From: Saturnia japonica
Lineage: Eukaryota > Arthropoda > Insecta > Lepidoptera > Saturniidae
Assembly: GCA_033032175.1 (NCBI GenBank)
Contig: CM065326.1
Span: 10,062,001-10,126,000, forward strand
DNA: 64,000 nt
Direction: 5' to 3'
Shown piece by piece: positions 31,600-42,255 of this stretch. Numbering within the stretch: position 1 is the first letter of the stretch; each line of letters opens with the position of its first letter. Position numbers and translations under genes: made by a program. A model generated the notes under the pieces. That model saw only the letters and a list, made by a program, of their open reading frames with translations, was not told where the DNA came from and ran no database searches.

Positions 31600-34383
31600 A
31601 TATGTGGCGGCGAAGATAATACGTTGTTACATGAAGCCTGTGTACGTCCATTGGCGACAAAATACCCGAACCCGACACTTGAAACTTTTGGTTCGGTTTC
31701 GCAACCTTCGCCGCTGGCACCAATCAATTCAGCAAAATTGCGCAAACCGAATACGACACTTAATGTGAATTATGTCGCTAATAATGAAGAGGAAATATTA
31801 TTGACAACTGTGTTAGTAAATATTAAATCATTTGATGGTAGCCATGTCACACTTCGAGCACTTTTAGACCAAGGCTCACAAATATCTCTGATCTCGGAAA
31901 GCGCCGCTCAAATATTGGGTTTACAAAGAAATAGATACAGTGCGTCTATTTCAGGTATAGGCACAGGATCTAAACAAAGCAGGGGAGTCGTTAATATTGA
32001 ACGCCATTCTATTTATGGGGATTATCACTTCAAAACGCAAGCCTTAATTATTTCAAAAGTTATCAACAACCTGCCAAATACATCATTTGAAAGGCAGACA
32101 TGGCCACATATACAAAATATCAATCTAGCAGATCCCGAATATAATATTTCAAAGCCAATCGATTTGTTATTAGATGCGACCGTGTACTCTGAGATCATTT
32201 TGAATGGTCTCATTAAAGGCCCGCAGGAGGCTCCTATAGTTCAGCAGACAAAACTGGGTTGGATATTATCAGGTAATGTCAAAAAGACATTCAACTGTCA
32301 TGTAGTTCTCAATGATTTATCAGAAATATCAAAATATTGGGAAATGGAAGATATTACGACGCCACCCGCACTTCTGAGTAAGGAAGATGAATTCTGTGAG
32401 GAATTTTATCAAAATACTACTAAACGGTTAAGTTGTGGTAAGTATGAGGTTGCACTGCCCATGAAGCCTAATTTTGAAAAAGAGCTTGGTCAACCAAAAT
32501 TAAAATCATTTGCTCAGTTACGGCAATTAGAACAAAAACTGTCGAAAAACAGTGATTTTGCACAAAAGTATGGTGAATTTATGCATGAGTACCTACAATT
32601 AGGACATATGTGCAAAGTTAATATCAGAAAGGAGCCATCGTGCTACTTGCCACATCATGGTATTTGGTAGATGGATTCTAACACGACAAAACTACGAGTC
32701 GTGTTTAATGCTTCTAGTAAAACATCATCCGGTAAAAGTTTAAACGACCTAATGCTACGTGGTCCCAATTTACAGCAAAATTTACATAATTTAATTCTAA
32801 GTTGGAGACAATATAAATTTGTTATGAGCGCAGACATTGAGAAAATGTTTAGAATGATATTAATTAGAGAATCCGATCAACATTTACAAACTATATTATG
32901 GAGGAAAACACAAACATTGAGAGTCGGTGGACGGTTGAATAATTCTTTTATCAATCAATCATCGAAGAGTCCTATCTTATTATCAGGTAACAACCGTTTC
33001 ACAGAGCTTATCATTGACCAGGCCCATGTCACAACATTGCATGGGGAACCTACACTTACGTTGGCACAAGTAAGAAATAAATATTGGATTGTAAGTGGTA
33101 TAAACATTGTTAAGAAGCAACTTAGAAACTATGTTACTTGTCGACGCTTTAATCAAAGAAATCATCAGCAAATCATGGCTGACCTACCGGAGCCCAGGGT
33201 CACTCCATCGCGCCCCTTCATACATTGCGCTGTGGATTTTACTGGGCACGTTGAAATTAAGGCCAATAAAGGCCGTGGTATCAAAACTAGTAAGGGCTAT
33301 ATTGCAGTGTTTGTCTGTCTTAGCACCAAGGCTGTACATATAGAGTTAGTCTCTGATCTGAGCGCACCCGCGTTTCTTGCGGCTTTCCGTAGAATGTGCG
33401 CTAGACGAGGAACACCCGCAGAGATGTATAGTGACAATGGGACAAATTTCATCGCCGCGTCGAGGTTATTACGAGAAGAATGCAAGTTGGCAAAGCAAAA
33501 TATTAGCAATGAGTTTATCAGTTATACCGGTGAGCTAGGAATTAGATGGCATTTTAATGCACCTGCCTGGCCCAGTGCTGGAGGTATATGGGAGACAGCG
33601 GTACGATGCATGAAATATCATTTGCGGAGAGTAATTGGGACACAAAAATTGACATATGAGGAGTTTTTAACACTTTTGACCCAAATTGAGGCGTGTATGA
33701 ATTCTAGGCCACTATGCGCACTTACCGAAAACACAGATGACCTAGAATCATTGACTCCGGGACATTTTTTAATTGGTAGTCCCCTACTATCAAGCTCACA
33801 GATTGATTCTCATTGTATTAGTTTGCCTATTAGGAGGCATTTAGTGCAAACTATGATGAAAGGTTTTCGGAAAATGTGGTCTCATGAATATTTGCAATCT
33901 CTTCAGAAACGCAGTAAATGGCACACTCGGCGGCAAGATATAAAAATTGGTGACATAGTTGTCGTGAAGGATGAGATATTACCACCTACACGATGGGCCA
34001 TGGCTAGAATCGTGGAAGTGCACCCGGGTAAGGACGGACATGTTCGGGTGGTTACTATCAAAACACCATCTGGTATTACTAAGCGTCCTGTATCAAAGTT
34101 GTGTCTATTACCCATACATCATGACGTCAGTGGCTTAACACGAGACCAATCAACAGAACATATCAGCCAGCAGTCAGTCACATCTTCTAGGAACACTCAG
34201 GGAGAAACTCAACCACGACGTACACAACGAAAAAAAAACTTTCGGAATTATTTTACAATTCTAACGCTTACCATTTTATCATTCATTTCTCCAAGTCTCC
34301 AGCAAGATCAACAATTACCATTTTATAATATATCAGCGTTACCTAGCAACAACCAAGGATTATTTTTTTTTATTTTTTATTAA
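31600..34383 (+). pseudogene. BEL Pol with large deletion in RT/RNase H
   Basis: A second Cys motif (CKICGGEDNTLLHEAC) is followed by an aspartic protease (LRALLDQGSQISLIS) and the early RT region (QTKLGWILSG). After an in-frame TAG at 32668-32670 come LRVVFNASSKTS and SADIEKMFRMI. Then, near 32908, the sequence jumps to LRVGGRLNNS, which belongs between RNase H and integrase. The RT catalytic motif and RNase H are therefore absent. The integrase is complete: zinc region with HVTTLHGEPTLT, CAVDFTGH (Asp), MYSDNGTNF (Asp), SAGGIWE (Glu), and a DUF5641-like tail (IGDIVVVKDEILPPTRW). It could move only with help in trans. Confidence 0.9.
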
Positions 34384-35956
34384 GCAGTATATTGAGCACC
34401 TAAAGGAACTCTGTAAAAAATACGATGAGTATAATAATATATCTCAGTTGGAACATGAAATACGAGAAATCGAGAATTTTACAGCACTTATTATGAATCA
34501 ATCGCCAAAAAGAGTAAAACGTGGCTTAATCAACGGGATTGGGTATTTAGCAAACACGTTATTTGGTGTTTTGGACGAACGGTTCGCCCAACAGTACGAA
34601 AAAGACATCAATGAATTATCAAAGAATGAGAAACATTTACATAACCTAATTAGGAATCAAACAATAATTATCGAGACGGAATATGATATACTAAAACGTA
34701 ATGAAGAAAACATGAATAAACAATTTAAATTCATTAAAGAACGTTTATTAAATTTATCGGCAGAGATGAATACGGTAACATTCGACAACAAAAAAGGCCT
34801 ATATATCACATCATCAGCACTAACAGCGAGTATGATTTTATCAAACTTACGGCGACTCCAGCAGAGCCTGCTTGACATTGTAACTGACATCCGTCACGGC
34901 AACATAAACATGAATATATTATCGATAGGGCAATTACAAGATCAAGTAAATTTAATATCTCACTACCTACCTGCTGACCTAACTGTACCTGTTAACAGAG
35001 ATAATATATTGGATTTATATAAGCTTATAAGGGTTTCCAGCAGAGTGGTTAACAGTTATATAATAACTGAAGCTAAGATTCCCATACTAAATAGAGATGT
35101 GTATGAACTTAATAAAATTATTCGAATTCCCCAAAAAATTGACGAACAAAATACATATCAGATGATATCTAAAATACCTTACATTGCCTATAATTTAAGA
35201 AAAGATATCGGCATGTTACTTTCTGAAGATGACATACATTCCTGCTTTCAAGGGTCAACGGGCCGACTTCTATGCCCACTAAACAGCTTAATATATGACT
35301 TGTCATCAAATCAGTCATTTTGTAAAATTAATATAAACAGTGGCGTATCGGAGTCAACTTGTCAATCAGTGCAGACAAAATGTCGCGACAGGTGGATCAT
35401 TTTACATACGCAGAACTCGTAGCTATTCAGCTGTTGTAAACAATGTACGGTTCGCATATTTTGCGGGGCGGCAGGAATGAAAATAGAAGCATTATCAGGC
35501 AATGGCATTATTACTATCGGTCAAGGTTGTATCCTAAGAAGCAACACGTTTAATATCAATACCCATAACTTTATAAATCATATCACTATCAATAATCATA
35601 TAGAAAAACCCGAAATATCAGCTTTGAATCGGTTACTGAATGTTACAACAACATTTGAATATCCTGAGCAAAAAGATCATGAACGTCAGTTTAGCAAAAT
35701 GAAAGATCAACTAGACTTATTAAAGGAACAGTCACAGCAGAGTCAACCTACTATACATGATATACATCATTACTCACTCTTATATATCGTTATTTGTATC
35801 ATCATCCTTGCGGGAGGAAGCTTCATGTGCGTGAAGCTGAGGAGGTGGCGTGATGCTGCGAGCATGGCAGCCGCCGTCGCCGCGCCCACAGTACACAACG
35901 GTAACAGTGATAGTGTAAATAGTGTAGTGCATGTGCCGTCAATACCACGGTCGTAA
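34384..35956 (+). pseudogene. Envelope-like (F-type) gene of the BEL element
   Basis: Runs from about 34384 to 35956 with one in-frame TAG at 35420-35422 and a shift before 34448. A furin-like site RVKR is followed by a Gly-rich hydrophobic fusion-peptide-like start (GLINGIGYLANTLFGVLD), the layout of baculovirus F and errantivirus Env proteins. Then come coiled-coil-forming helices, a Cys-rich C-terminal ectodomain and one membrane anchor (LLYIVICIIILAGGSFMCV) before a short basic tail. This indicates a retrotransposon that had acquired an envelope, as known for some insect BEL/Pao (for example roo). Described only; the copy is broken. Confidence 0.8.
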
Positions 35957-36200
35957 AGTGAATTAAGTGTAAATAAGGGCACCTCGCCCATGGTATCAGT
36001 GCGCTTTAAGGTACCTAGGATAAGTGACAATTATAACGAACAGGACAATGACTAGAATTAATTAATAATAAAAAAAATGTTTTATCACCTTGTTAATCAC
36101 TATCGATTAAAATAAAATTTATATAATTTTGTATTATATCGTTGACATTTTCATATTACAAATTCCTATCATTTTCTCATCTCTTATTTAGTGGCCAAGA

Positions 36201-36391
36201 TGTACGGGTTACCGCACATTTGTAAAGTAATTTTTAGTAATAAGCAAAATTTATCATCGTTGTATTGAAATGAAATCGTGTACAATCAGTCGCAATAAAG
36301 CACTCATCGGAACGGTTGTTTTTATCACTTATTTAATTGTTCCATATCATATAATTTTGTGTGGTTACTTTTTATCATAGCAGACTGCACA
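36201..36391 (+). repeat. Right LTR of BEL element
   Basis: 191 bp, two mismatches to the left LTR; followed by GTACT. Confidence 0.95.
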
Positions 36392-36396
36392 GTACT

Positions 36397-36900
36397 AATG
36401 ACACCTTTGATGATGGGACGGAAAAAAATTGATCCTGATTAAAAAAAAATCATATTATTTAAACTTTTTATTAGCATTATTTACGCTCCATCATGTTAGT
36501 ACAACTTAATGAAACGAGAATTTTACAAAAAAAATACAATACTTTACTAAAAAAAAACCAGCAATTAACACCAAATTAAATACAGCTGATTGCTCGGGTC
36601 AAATAACGCGCAGGCGCGGCGCGTCGCGGCGCCAGTCCAGCGCGAGCGCGGCGCGGTGCCATTCTCGCGCGGCCCGCAGCTGGCGATCGCACAAATACTT
36701 ATTTACAACATTTGTCTAAATACCTACTTTGCCACTATGCTAGTCTCTACCTAGCCGCTTTCAATCCGATCAAAGTACCGGGTTCGATATCCCACTAATT
36801 AAATAAATACTTCAATTAAATTTTAGCAAGGGTAGAGTCAAGATTTTTAATCCATCGTCTATGTTTAGTAGTATTCCGATGTATTCAGTTATGTATCAGA
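36397..36900. repeat. Left long terminal inverted repeat of DD41D element (inner part)
   Basis: Matches in inverse the stretch 39045-39540 with gaps. For example GATGATGGGACGG here pairs with the inverse near 39510, and CTAGTCTCTACCTAGCC near 36740 with the inverse near 39210. Contains GC-rich runs at 36606-36680 that are absent or different in the right copy. Confidence 0.7.
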
Positions 36901-36960
36901 TCAGTTCAGTGCTGATTTGGGCCAGGCGTTAAGATAGCTAAGTGCCGGGTTCGATTCTCC
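36777..36960 (+). other. tRNA B-box-like words in DD41D element
   Basis: CCGGGTTCGATATCCC (36779) and CCGGGTTCGATTCTCC (36945) both fit the RNA polymerase III B box. The inverse of the first occurs at 39151-39172 in the other terminal repeat. No complete tRNA cloverleaf can be drawn around them. Confidence 0.4.
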
Positions 36961-37856
36961 TCCAAAGTACGCAATGACGAAGTTGGAATGTCAATTCTAA
37001 AGGAACCTTGTGACGTAGAATCTGCACATACTAAATTAATTATTGTCACTACTGTGTTTTGTTTTGTAAGATTCAGAAATACACACCGTAAAATTTTCCT
37101 CATTTTTTCTATCTAACTCTGTACAAAACAATGCATTATGAATTATTACAGCACTACACTTTAGGTTTTTCGTACTTTCGCTCATTTTAGTCGTTCATTT
37201 TACACACACACCGGCGGTGACACCGCGTCACCGCGCTCTCCCCGTGCCAGCGCGCCAACACAGCACAGGCACGCGGCCGCGGCCTGCTGGTGTAGGTACT
37301 AAATTTGCAAGCGACATAAAAGAATTAGAGGCGGCCGCCGGCGTTCACCTGTTTTCAAATTAAAGTATTGGCCGGACTAAAAACGGAAGTGTGTTAACAT
37401 AAAGTATAAGAATTCTATTTTAAATTCATTCTGATAGATTAATTGACTATCGTAATTGCAATTAATTTCAACTATTAAATTATTCTGCACCATTTCATTT
37501 TTATTTTCTTGTATAAAAACAAAGATAAAAAGATTAAATAGTTTTTATAAATAACAGCTAAGCTTATAAAATAAAAGTTGGGAATGTCTAACGCTTTATC
37601 GATCTGTGGAAATGTACAAAGTGCCGTCAACGGCAGCCGCGGCTCACCGCCAAAGGAGCGGTTTGTTTTGGCGGGATTGATTATTAAATTTAGTATTTTT
37701 AGTTTTTGAGACAGTTTCATTTAGACTTTCATGCGCGCATGAGCGACAGATATTCGTTCAATCGTATTGATATTTAAATTCTTGTTAATATTTTATTGTT
37801 ACATTTTGTGTATCTTGTTAAGTTTGTGTTGTTTTTATTATTGTTCTGTTTTAATA

Positions 37857-38983
37857 ATGCCTAACGCGTACGTTTATAGTGCTCGTGAATACGGTAACAT
37901 GTTAATGTGCCTTGGAGAAGCTCGCGGGAATGCTTCGCGTGCATTGCGAATTAACCGAGTGAGATTCCCGACAGCTCGACATCCGGCTGACTCTCGTCTG
38001 ATAACAGCAGCATTTCAGCGAGTGTTGGAAAATCGACCCATTGCTCCAGTAGTGGCAGGAGGTGGAAGTCAAGTGGCAGTTCAGGCCGAGGAGCGCATTT
38101 TAGATGTCGTTCGCCGGTATCCGAACTTAGGTACACGAAGTATTGCTAAATTGTTAAGGTGTCGGAATGGAACAAGTGTGTCGTACTGGACAGTTCATAA
38201 GGTGTTAAAGCGTAACCGAATGCGGCCATACAAAGTGCACAAAGTGCAAGCTTAGGTACCCGGCGATCACGACCGCCGGCGAGTTTTCTGCCGTTGGTTA
38301 TTATAGCAGCAACAACGTGCCCCTGATTTCATTGAACACGTCATCTGGACGGACGGTCAACATTTACCAGAAACGGGTTGTGGAACCGAAGAAATACACA
38401 GGTGTATTCCGAGGTGAACCCGCACGCAGTTCTACAAACCGGGCACCAAACCCGATGGTCGGTTAATGTATGGGCAGGTTTATTTAAGGATCGCATACTA
38501 GGGTCAGTATTTCTGCCACAGCGACTTGACGGACAGCGATATTTAAACATTATAAATGAACAAATAGTGGACATTTTAGACGACCTATCATTGACTGAAT
38601 ATCGCCGCACATGGATTCAGCATGATGGTGCACCTCCACATGTGGCAAGGTTCGTCCGTGAGCGCCTCACCGAGCTGTTTGATGATCGCTGGATCGGCAG
38701 ACTAGGACCACACGCTTGGCCACCTCGGTCACCCGATCTGACCCCGTTAGACTTCTTTCTGTGGGGGTATGTGAAAGAAAGGGTTTTTAATAGTGAGTGT
38801 GATAGTGCTAACGAAATGCGCCAAAGGATCGTGAATGTTTTCGACAAACTACGTGCGGACTGTGTCGAAGACCCCACGATGATGCCCCGACTGCATAAGG
38901 AGACGCAACGCCGAGCTCAAATCTGCCTCGAAATGAATGGTGCACAATTTGAGCCGCATCTCATAAGGCCACGGAGGATTTAG
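37857..38983 (+). pseudogene. DD41D (rosa/visitor-like) transposase
   Basis: ATG 37857. N-terminal HTH part (YVYSAREYGNMLMCLGEARG and CRNGTSVSYWTVHKVLK). Stop TAG at 38253-38255, a further stop near 38302 and a frameshift near 38390. The catalytic motifs are VIWTDGQ (first Asp kept; the usual following Glu is lost), WIQHDGAPPH and SPDLTPLDFFLWG. There are 41 residues between the second and third Asp, defining DD41D. Ends at TAG near 38983 after HLIRPRR. Decayed, so the element needs help in trans. Confidence 0.85.
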
Positions 38984-39044
38984 ATCGGTAAGCTGTTTCA
39001 GACCAATTTTTTTTTATAACTTATTTTTGAACTGATCTGAGTAG

Positions 39045-39582
39045 ATCGTACATAACTGAATACATCAGAGTAATAAACATAATTACACGACAGATTAAAA
39101 AGCATGAATCTATCCTTTTTAAAATTTCATTCAAGTATTTTTTCATAAGCGGGGAATCGAACCCGGTACTTAGCTTATTCAACCGGTGAATTCGAAAGAA
39201 AGTGGCTAGGTAAAGACTAGCACAGTGGCAAAGTAGATAAGTTAGTTATTTAGACAAATGTTGTAAATAAGTATTTATTTGATTGTAGTTGCGTGCAGCG
39301 CAAGATTGACGCTGCGCCCGGGCGTTCGTTGATCCGAGCATCAGCTGTTTTTGATTTTGTGTTTCATTGCTGGTTTTTTTTTTTAGTAAAGTAATGTATT
39401 TTTTATGAAATTATCGTTTCATTTAGCTGTACTAACACGATGGAGCGTAAATAATGCTAATAAAAAGTTTAAATAATATGATTTTTTTTTATCAGGATCA
39501 AATTTTTTTCCATCCCATCATCAAAGGTGTCATTAGTACTATCGTCTGTATTCATTTTCGGGAGCGGTCTACTAATACCCTG
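39045..39582. repeat. Right long terminal inverted repeat of DD41D element
   Basis: Inverse of the left repeat, ending in AATACCCTG followed by TA. Includes ATGGAGCGTAAATAATGC whose inverse lies near 36480. Confidence 0.75.
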
Positions 39583-39584
39583 TA

Positions 39585-39912
39585 TAAGAACCATGAAGTA
39601 TTTAAGATAGTCTGGATAGACAATAATATATTTGGACAAGACATAAATACTCACTGCACAGGAATTCGACAAGTGTTATCAAAGTCCAGGTGAACCGGGA
39701 CAAAGGCAATTTCTCTCAGACAAACGTATATTAATTATCGTTCATACAAAAGAAGGATTTGTTGACAATTGGTTAGAGGTATATAAAACAAAAATCTTCT
39801 GCAGATTACCACTATGACATAAACCACGAGAATTTCAACAAGTGACATAAACTGTTGCCCAACCTTCACCAGCTGTCAGTTATTGTACTAGATAATGCTT
39901 TGTATCACAGTA
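39585..39912 (+). pseudogene. IS630/DDE_3-type transposase relic, second piece
   Basis: Continuation of the relic at 29402-29574. The near-identical copies at 57649-57975 and 59455-59775 show the reading IRTMKYLR, IIYLDKT (first Asp), LIIVHTKEGFVDNWL and VIVLDNALYHS (second Asp), broken by small indels. Ends at TA 39911-39912, the target of the mariner. Confidence 0.75.
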
Positions 39913-40817
39913 CGAAGGTCATTTGAAAAGTTTCCGGTCTTATCGGCAAAACATCATGGTGCATTCAAGTTCTCTTCCCTACCAATAGATGGCCTTTACA
40001 TATGTATGCCATAAAATTTTCAAGTCATTCCGACCAGTACAAAACACATGGTATCATTACAAAGTCGACTAGTGACGTTTGTTAACGACAATGGATAAAA
40101 TTGAGTATTGCGCGGTGTTAAAGTTCCTGTATTTGAAAGGGAAAAAAATTCGGGAAGTGAAAGAAGAGTTAAACTCCGTGTATGGTGAATCGTCGCCCTC
40201 ATTTACAACCGTGAAACATTGGGTGGCCGAGTTTAAACGCGGTCGTACAAGCATTTTTGACGATGAACGTTCTGGACGTCAAAAAACTCTGTTTACGCGG
40301 AAGATATCGTCTGTGTAGTGCACACAACCTTGATGGAAGATCGCCGATTAACCATTAAGGAAATTGCCGAGTCTTGTGGGTTATCAACTGGACATCATCA
40401 ACCACATATCACTAAGATTTTACATTATTTTAAAATATCCGCGCGATGGGTGCCGCGTTTGTTGACGATCGACTAAAAGCGCGTACGGATGGACATGTCG
40501 AAAGAAACTTTTCAGATGTTCCAAAAGAATCCTACCGAGTTTTTGCGCCGATTAAATTACTGTCGACGAAGCCTGGATCCTTTACCATACTCCGGAGACT
40601 AAACAACAATCATCGCAGTGGATTAATAAGGTGGGGGAACCAGCTCCGAAGAAGGTGAAGGTCATTCTTTATGCCGGAAACGTGATGGCAACAGTTTTTT
40701 GAGACAACCGTGGAGTAATTATGGTCGATTACCTTCAAAAAAGTAAAATCATTAACGGACCCTATTACGCTGCGTTGCTGGGCTAATTGAAAATGGAACC
40801 AAAGAAAGGACAACACT

Positions 40818-41143
40818 AGTTACGTCAGCATAACCGAGGCTTCCGTAATGGTTAACTGTACACACTATCATTAGTGTCCCAATTAACCATAATTAGATAT
40901 CTTAAGTACTTCCATGTTTAGATTAAGATAATAAAGACAGTTGTATCCGTTGTAAAGAGATACGTGTATATTGTTATTGCTTCGCCTTATCTGTAAGACC
41001 TACTTGTAAACAGAATGCCATTGTATACAAATTATTATAAATAGAATTATTGTATGAATAAAGTTAGTCTTCACTTGCTCTTCAAGCTGCAAACACATAT
41101 TGTATTTTTTAAAAACCTCGTTACCTCGCCCCAATCTCTAACT
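40818..41143 (+). repeat. Left LTR of errantivirus-like element
   Basis: 326 bp, AGTTACGTCAGCATAACC to CTCTAACT; contains AATAAAG near 41058. Only a few differences from the right LTR. Confidence 0.93.
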
Positions 41144-41452
41144 AGCGCAGTCGGTAGTCCGTGATTAAATTCAGTGAATTAAACGTCGGTATAGCCTGAA
41201 TTCATTTTGGGTTCCGTAAAGTGTCACGGTTACAACCTACAGCGGGCATCAACAACAAGGTCTACGAGCGTAGCAGCACACCACGAAGAAAGCAAGAAAG
41301 CACTCACCTGTCAAAAAACGACAATGCTCATGAGGTAAGCATTTCATTTGTTACTTCTGAGATTCCTTTTTCCTTAGCCTGTTCATTGTCCAGAGGCGGA
41401 TTTTGAATATTAGTGTTTTCGTTTGTTTTTAATCGTTTATATAGCTTTAAAT

Positions 41453-42250
41453 ATGACAAATAACGGTAAAGATAGTAAACCCAACACTAAGAACGTAGAT
41501 GTTGATTATTCTACGTTAGCTAAATTATTTCCAACATACGATGGAAATCCTCGCACCCTCGCATTTTATATAGAAGGTGTAGAAAACGTACTAGAACTAG
41601 TAACGTCAAAAGATGATCTTTGCATAACTACTCTAATACGCAACAAATTAACGGGTAGAACAGTAGAAGCATTATCAGCTAGTACAGGTGCCAAAACCTG
41701 GGAACAAATAAAAACAATTCTTCGAACAAGATTTGGAGAATATAGATCAGAGACACAATTAGTCCAAGAACTGATTAAAACCAATATAGAAAACGGGTCA
41801 ACACAATTATTAGGCGATAAAATTAGAAATCTTAAAAGTTCACTAATCTTAGCAGATCCCTCGAAAAATAAATACTACGAACAATTAGCTTTAGAAACAT
41901 TTTTAGATAAAATTAATCCAATTACAGCTATAATAATAAAATTACAAAAAACAGTTAATTTAGACCAAGCCATAGCTATTGCAAAACAAGAGGAAAAAAA
42001 GATTAGGGATAAAAAAGGGCAAAATTTCAAAAATCCAAAATTTAACATTGACAAAAAACAGTTCAAAAACGACAATAACCAGTATAAAAAGACAAAGCAG
42101 TCAAATAACACCAACGAGAATAAAAAGAAAGTTCATTTCAATGAATCAACAGACAATGAAGATTCAACGGAGTCAGATGAAGATAACACCTCTGATTCTG
42201 AACCCGATCAAAATTTTCGTACGGATCTAGAAACCGAAGACGAAACATAG
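41453..42250 (+). CDS. Errantivirus-like Gag
   Basis: 265 codons from ATG 41453, intact to TAG 42248-42250. FPTYDGNPRTLAFYIEGVEN, WEQIKTILRTRFGEYRSE and the long Lys/Asn/Glu-rich tail are characteristic of errantivirus Gag, which lacks zinc knuckles. Forms the particle shell. Pol follows in another frame, usually reached by frameshifting at the overlap. An earlier in-frame TTG exists but ATG is preferred. Confidence 0.85.
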   Translation: MTNNGKDSKPNTKNVDVDYSTLAKLFPTYDGNPRTLAFYIEGVENVLELVTSKDDLCITTLIRNKLTGRTVEALSASTGAKTWEQIKTILRTRFGEYRSETQLVQELIKTNIENGSTQLLGDKIRNLKSSLILADPSKNKYYEQLALETFLDKINPITAIIIKLQKTVNLDQAIAIAKQEEKKIRDKKGQNFKNPKFNIDKKQFKNDNNQYKKTKQSNNTNENKKKVHFNESTDNEDSTESDEDNTSDSEPDQNFRTDLETEDET

Positions 42251-42255
42251 TATTA

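Larger units (their letters stand above)
29625..36391 (+). mobile_element. BEL/Pao retrotransposon with env-like gene, 6767 bp
   Basis: 191-bp LTRs at both ends, target duplication GTACT (29620-29624 and 36392-36396), inserted in the left terminal repeat of the DD41D element. A primer-binding-like TGGTCCTTCGA, matching a tRNA-Tyr acceptor end, follows the left LTR by about 12 bp. Gag (DUF1759-type), protease (DUF1758-type), partial RT, integrase with DUF5641-type tail, then an envelope-like gene. The central part of pol is deleted. Confidence 0.92.
29577..39582 (+). mobile_element. DD41D Tc1/mariner element with long TIRs, interrupted by BEL
   Basis: Ends CAGGGTATTAGTAGACCGCT at 29577 and its inverse ending in AATACCCTG at 39582, with TA on both sides (29575-29576 and 39583-39584). 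Without the BEL insertion it is about 3.2 kb. The inverted repeats extend about 500 bp inward: left 29577-29624 plus 36397-36900, right about 39045-39582. A transposase lies between them (37857-38983). Removing the element restores the sequence seen uninterrupted at 57647 and 59453. Confidence 0.9.

Noticed and set aside
36777..36960. tRNA gene suggested by B-box-like words
   Set aside because: No acceptor, D or anticodon stems can be drawn and an A box at the right distance is missing.
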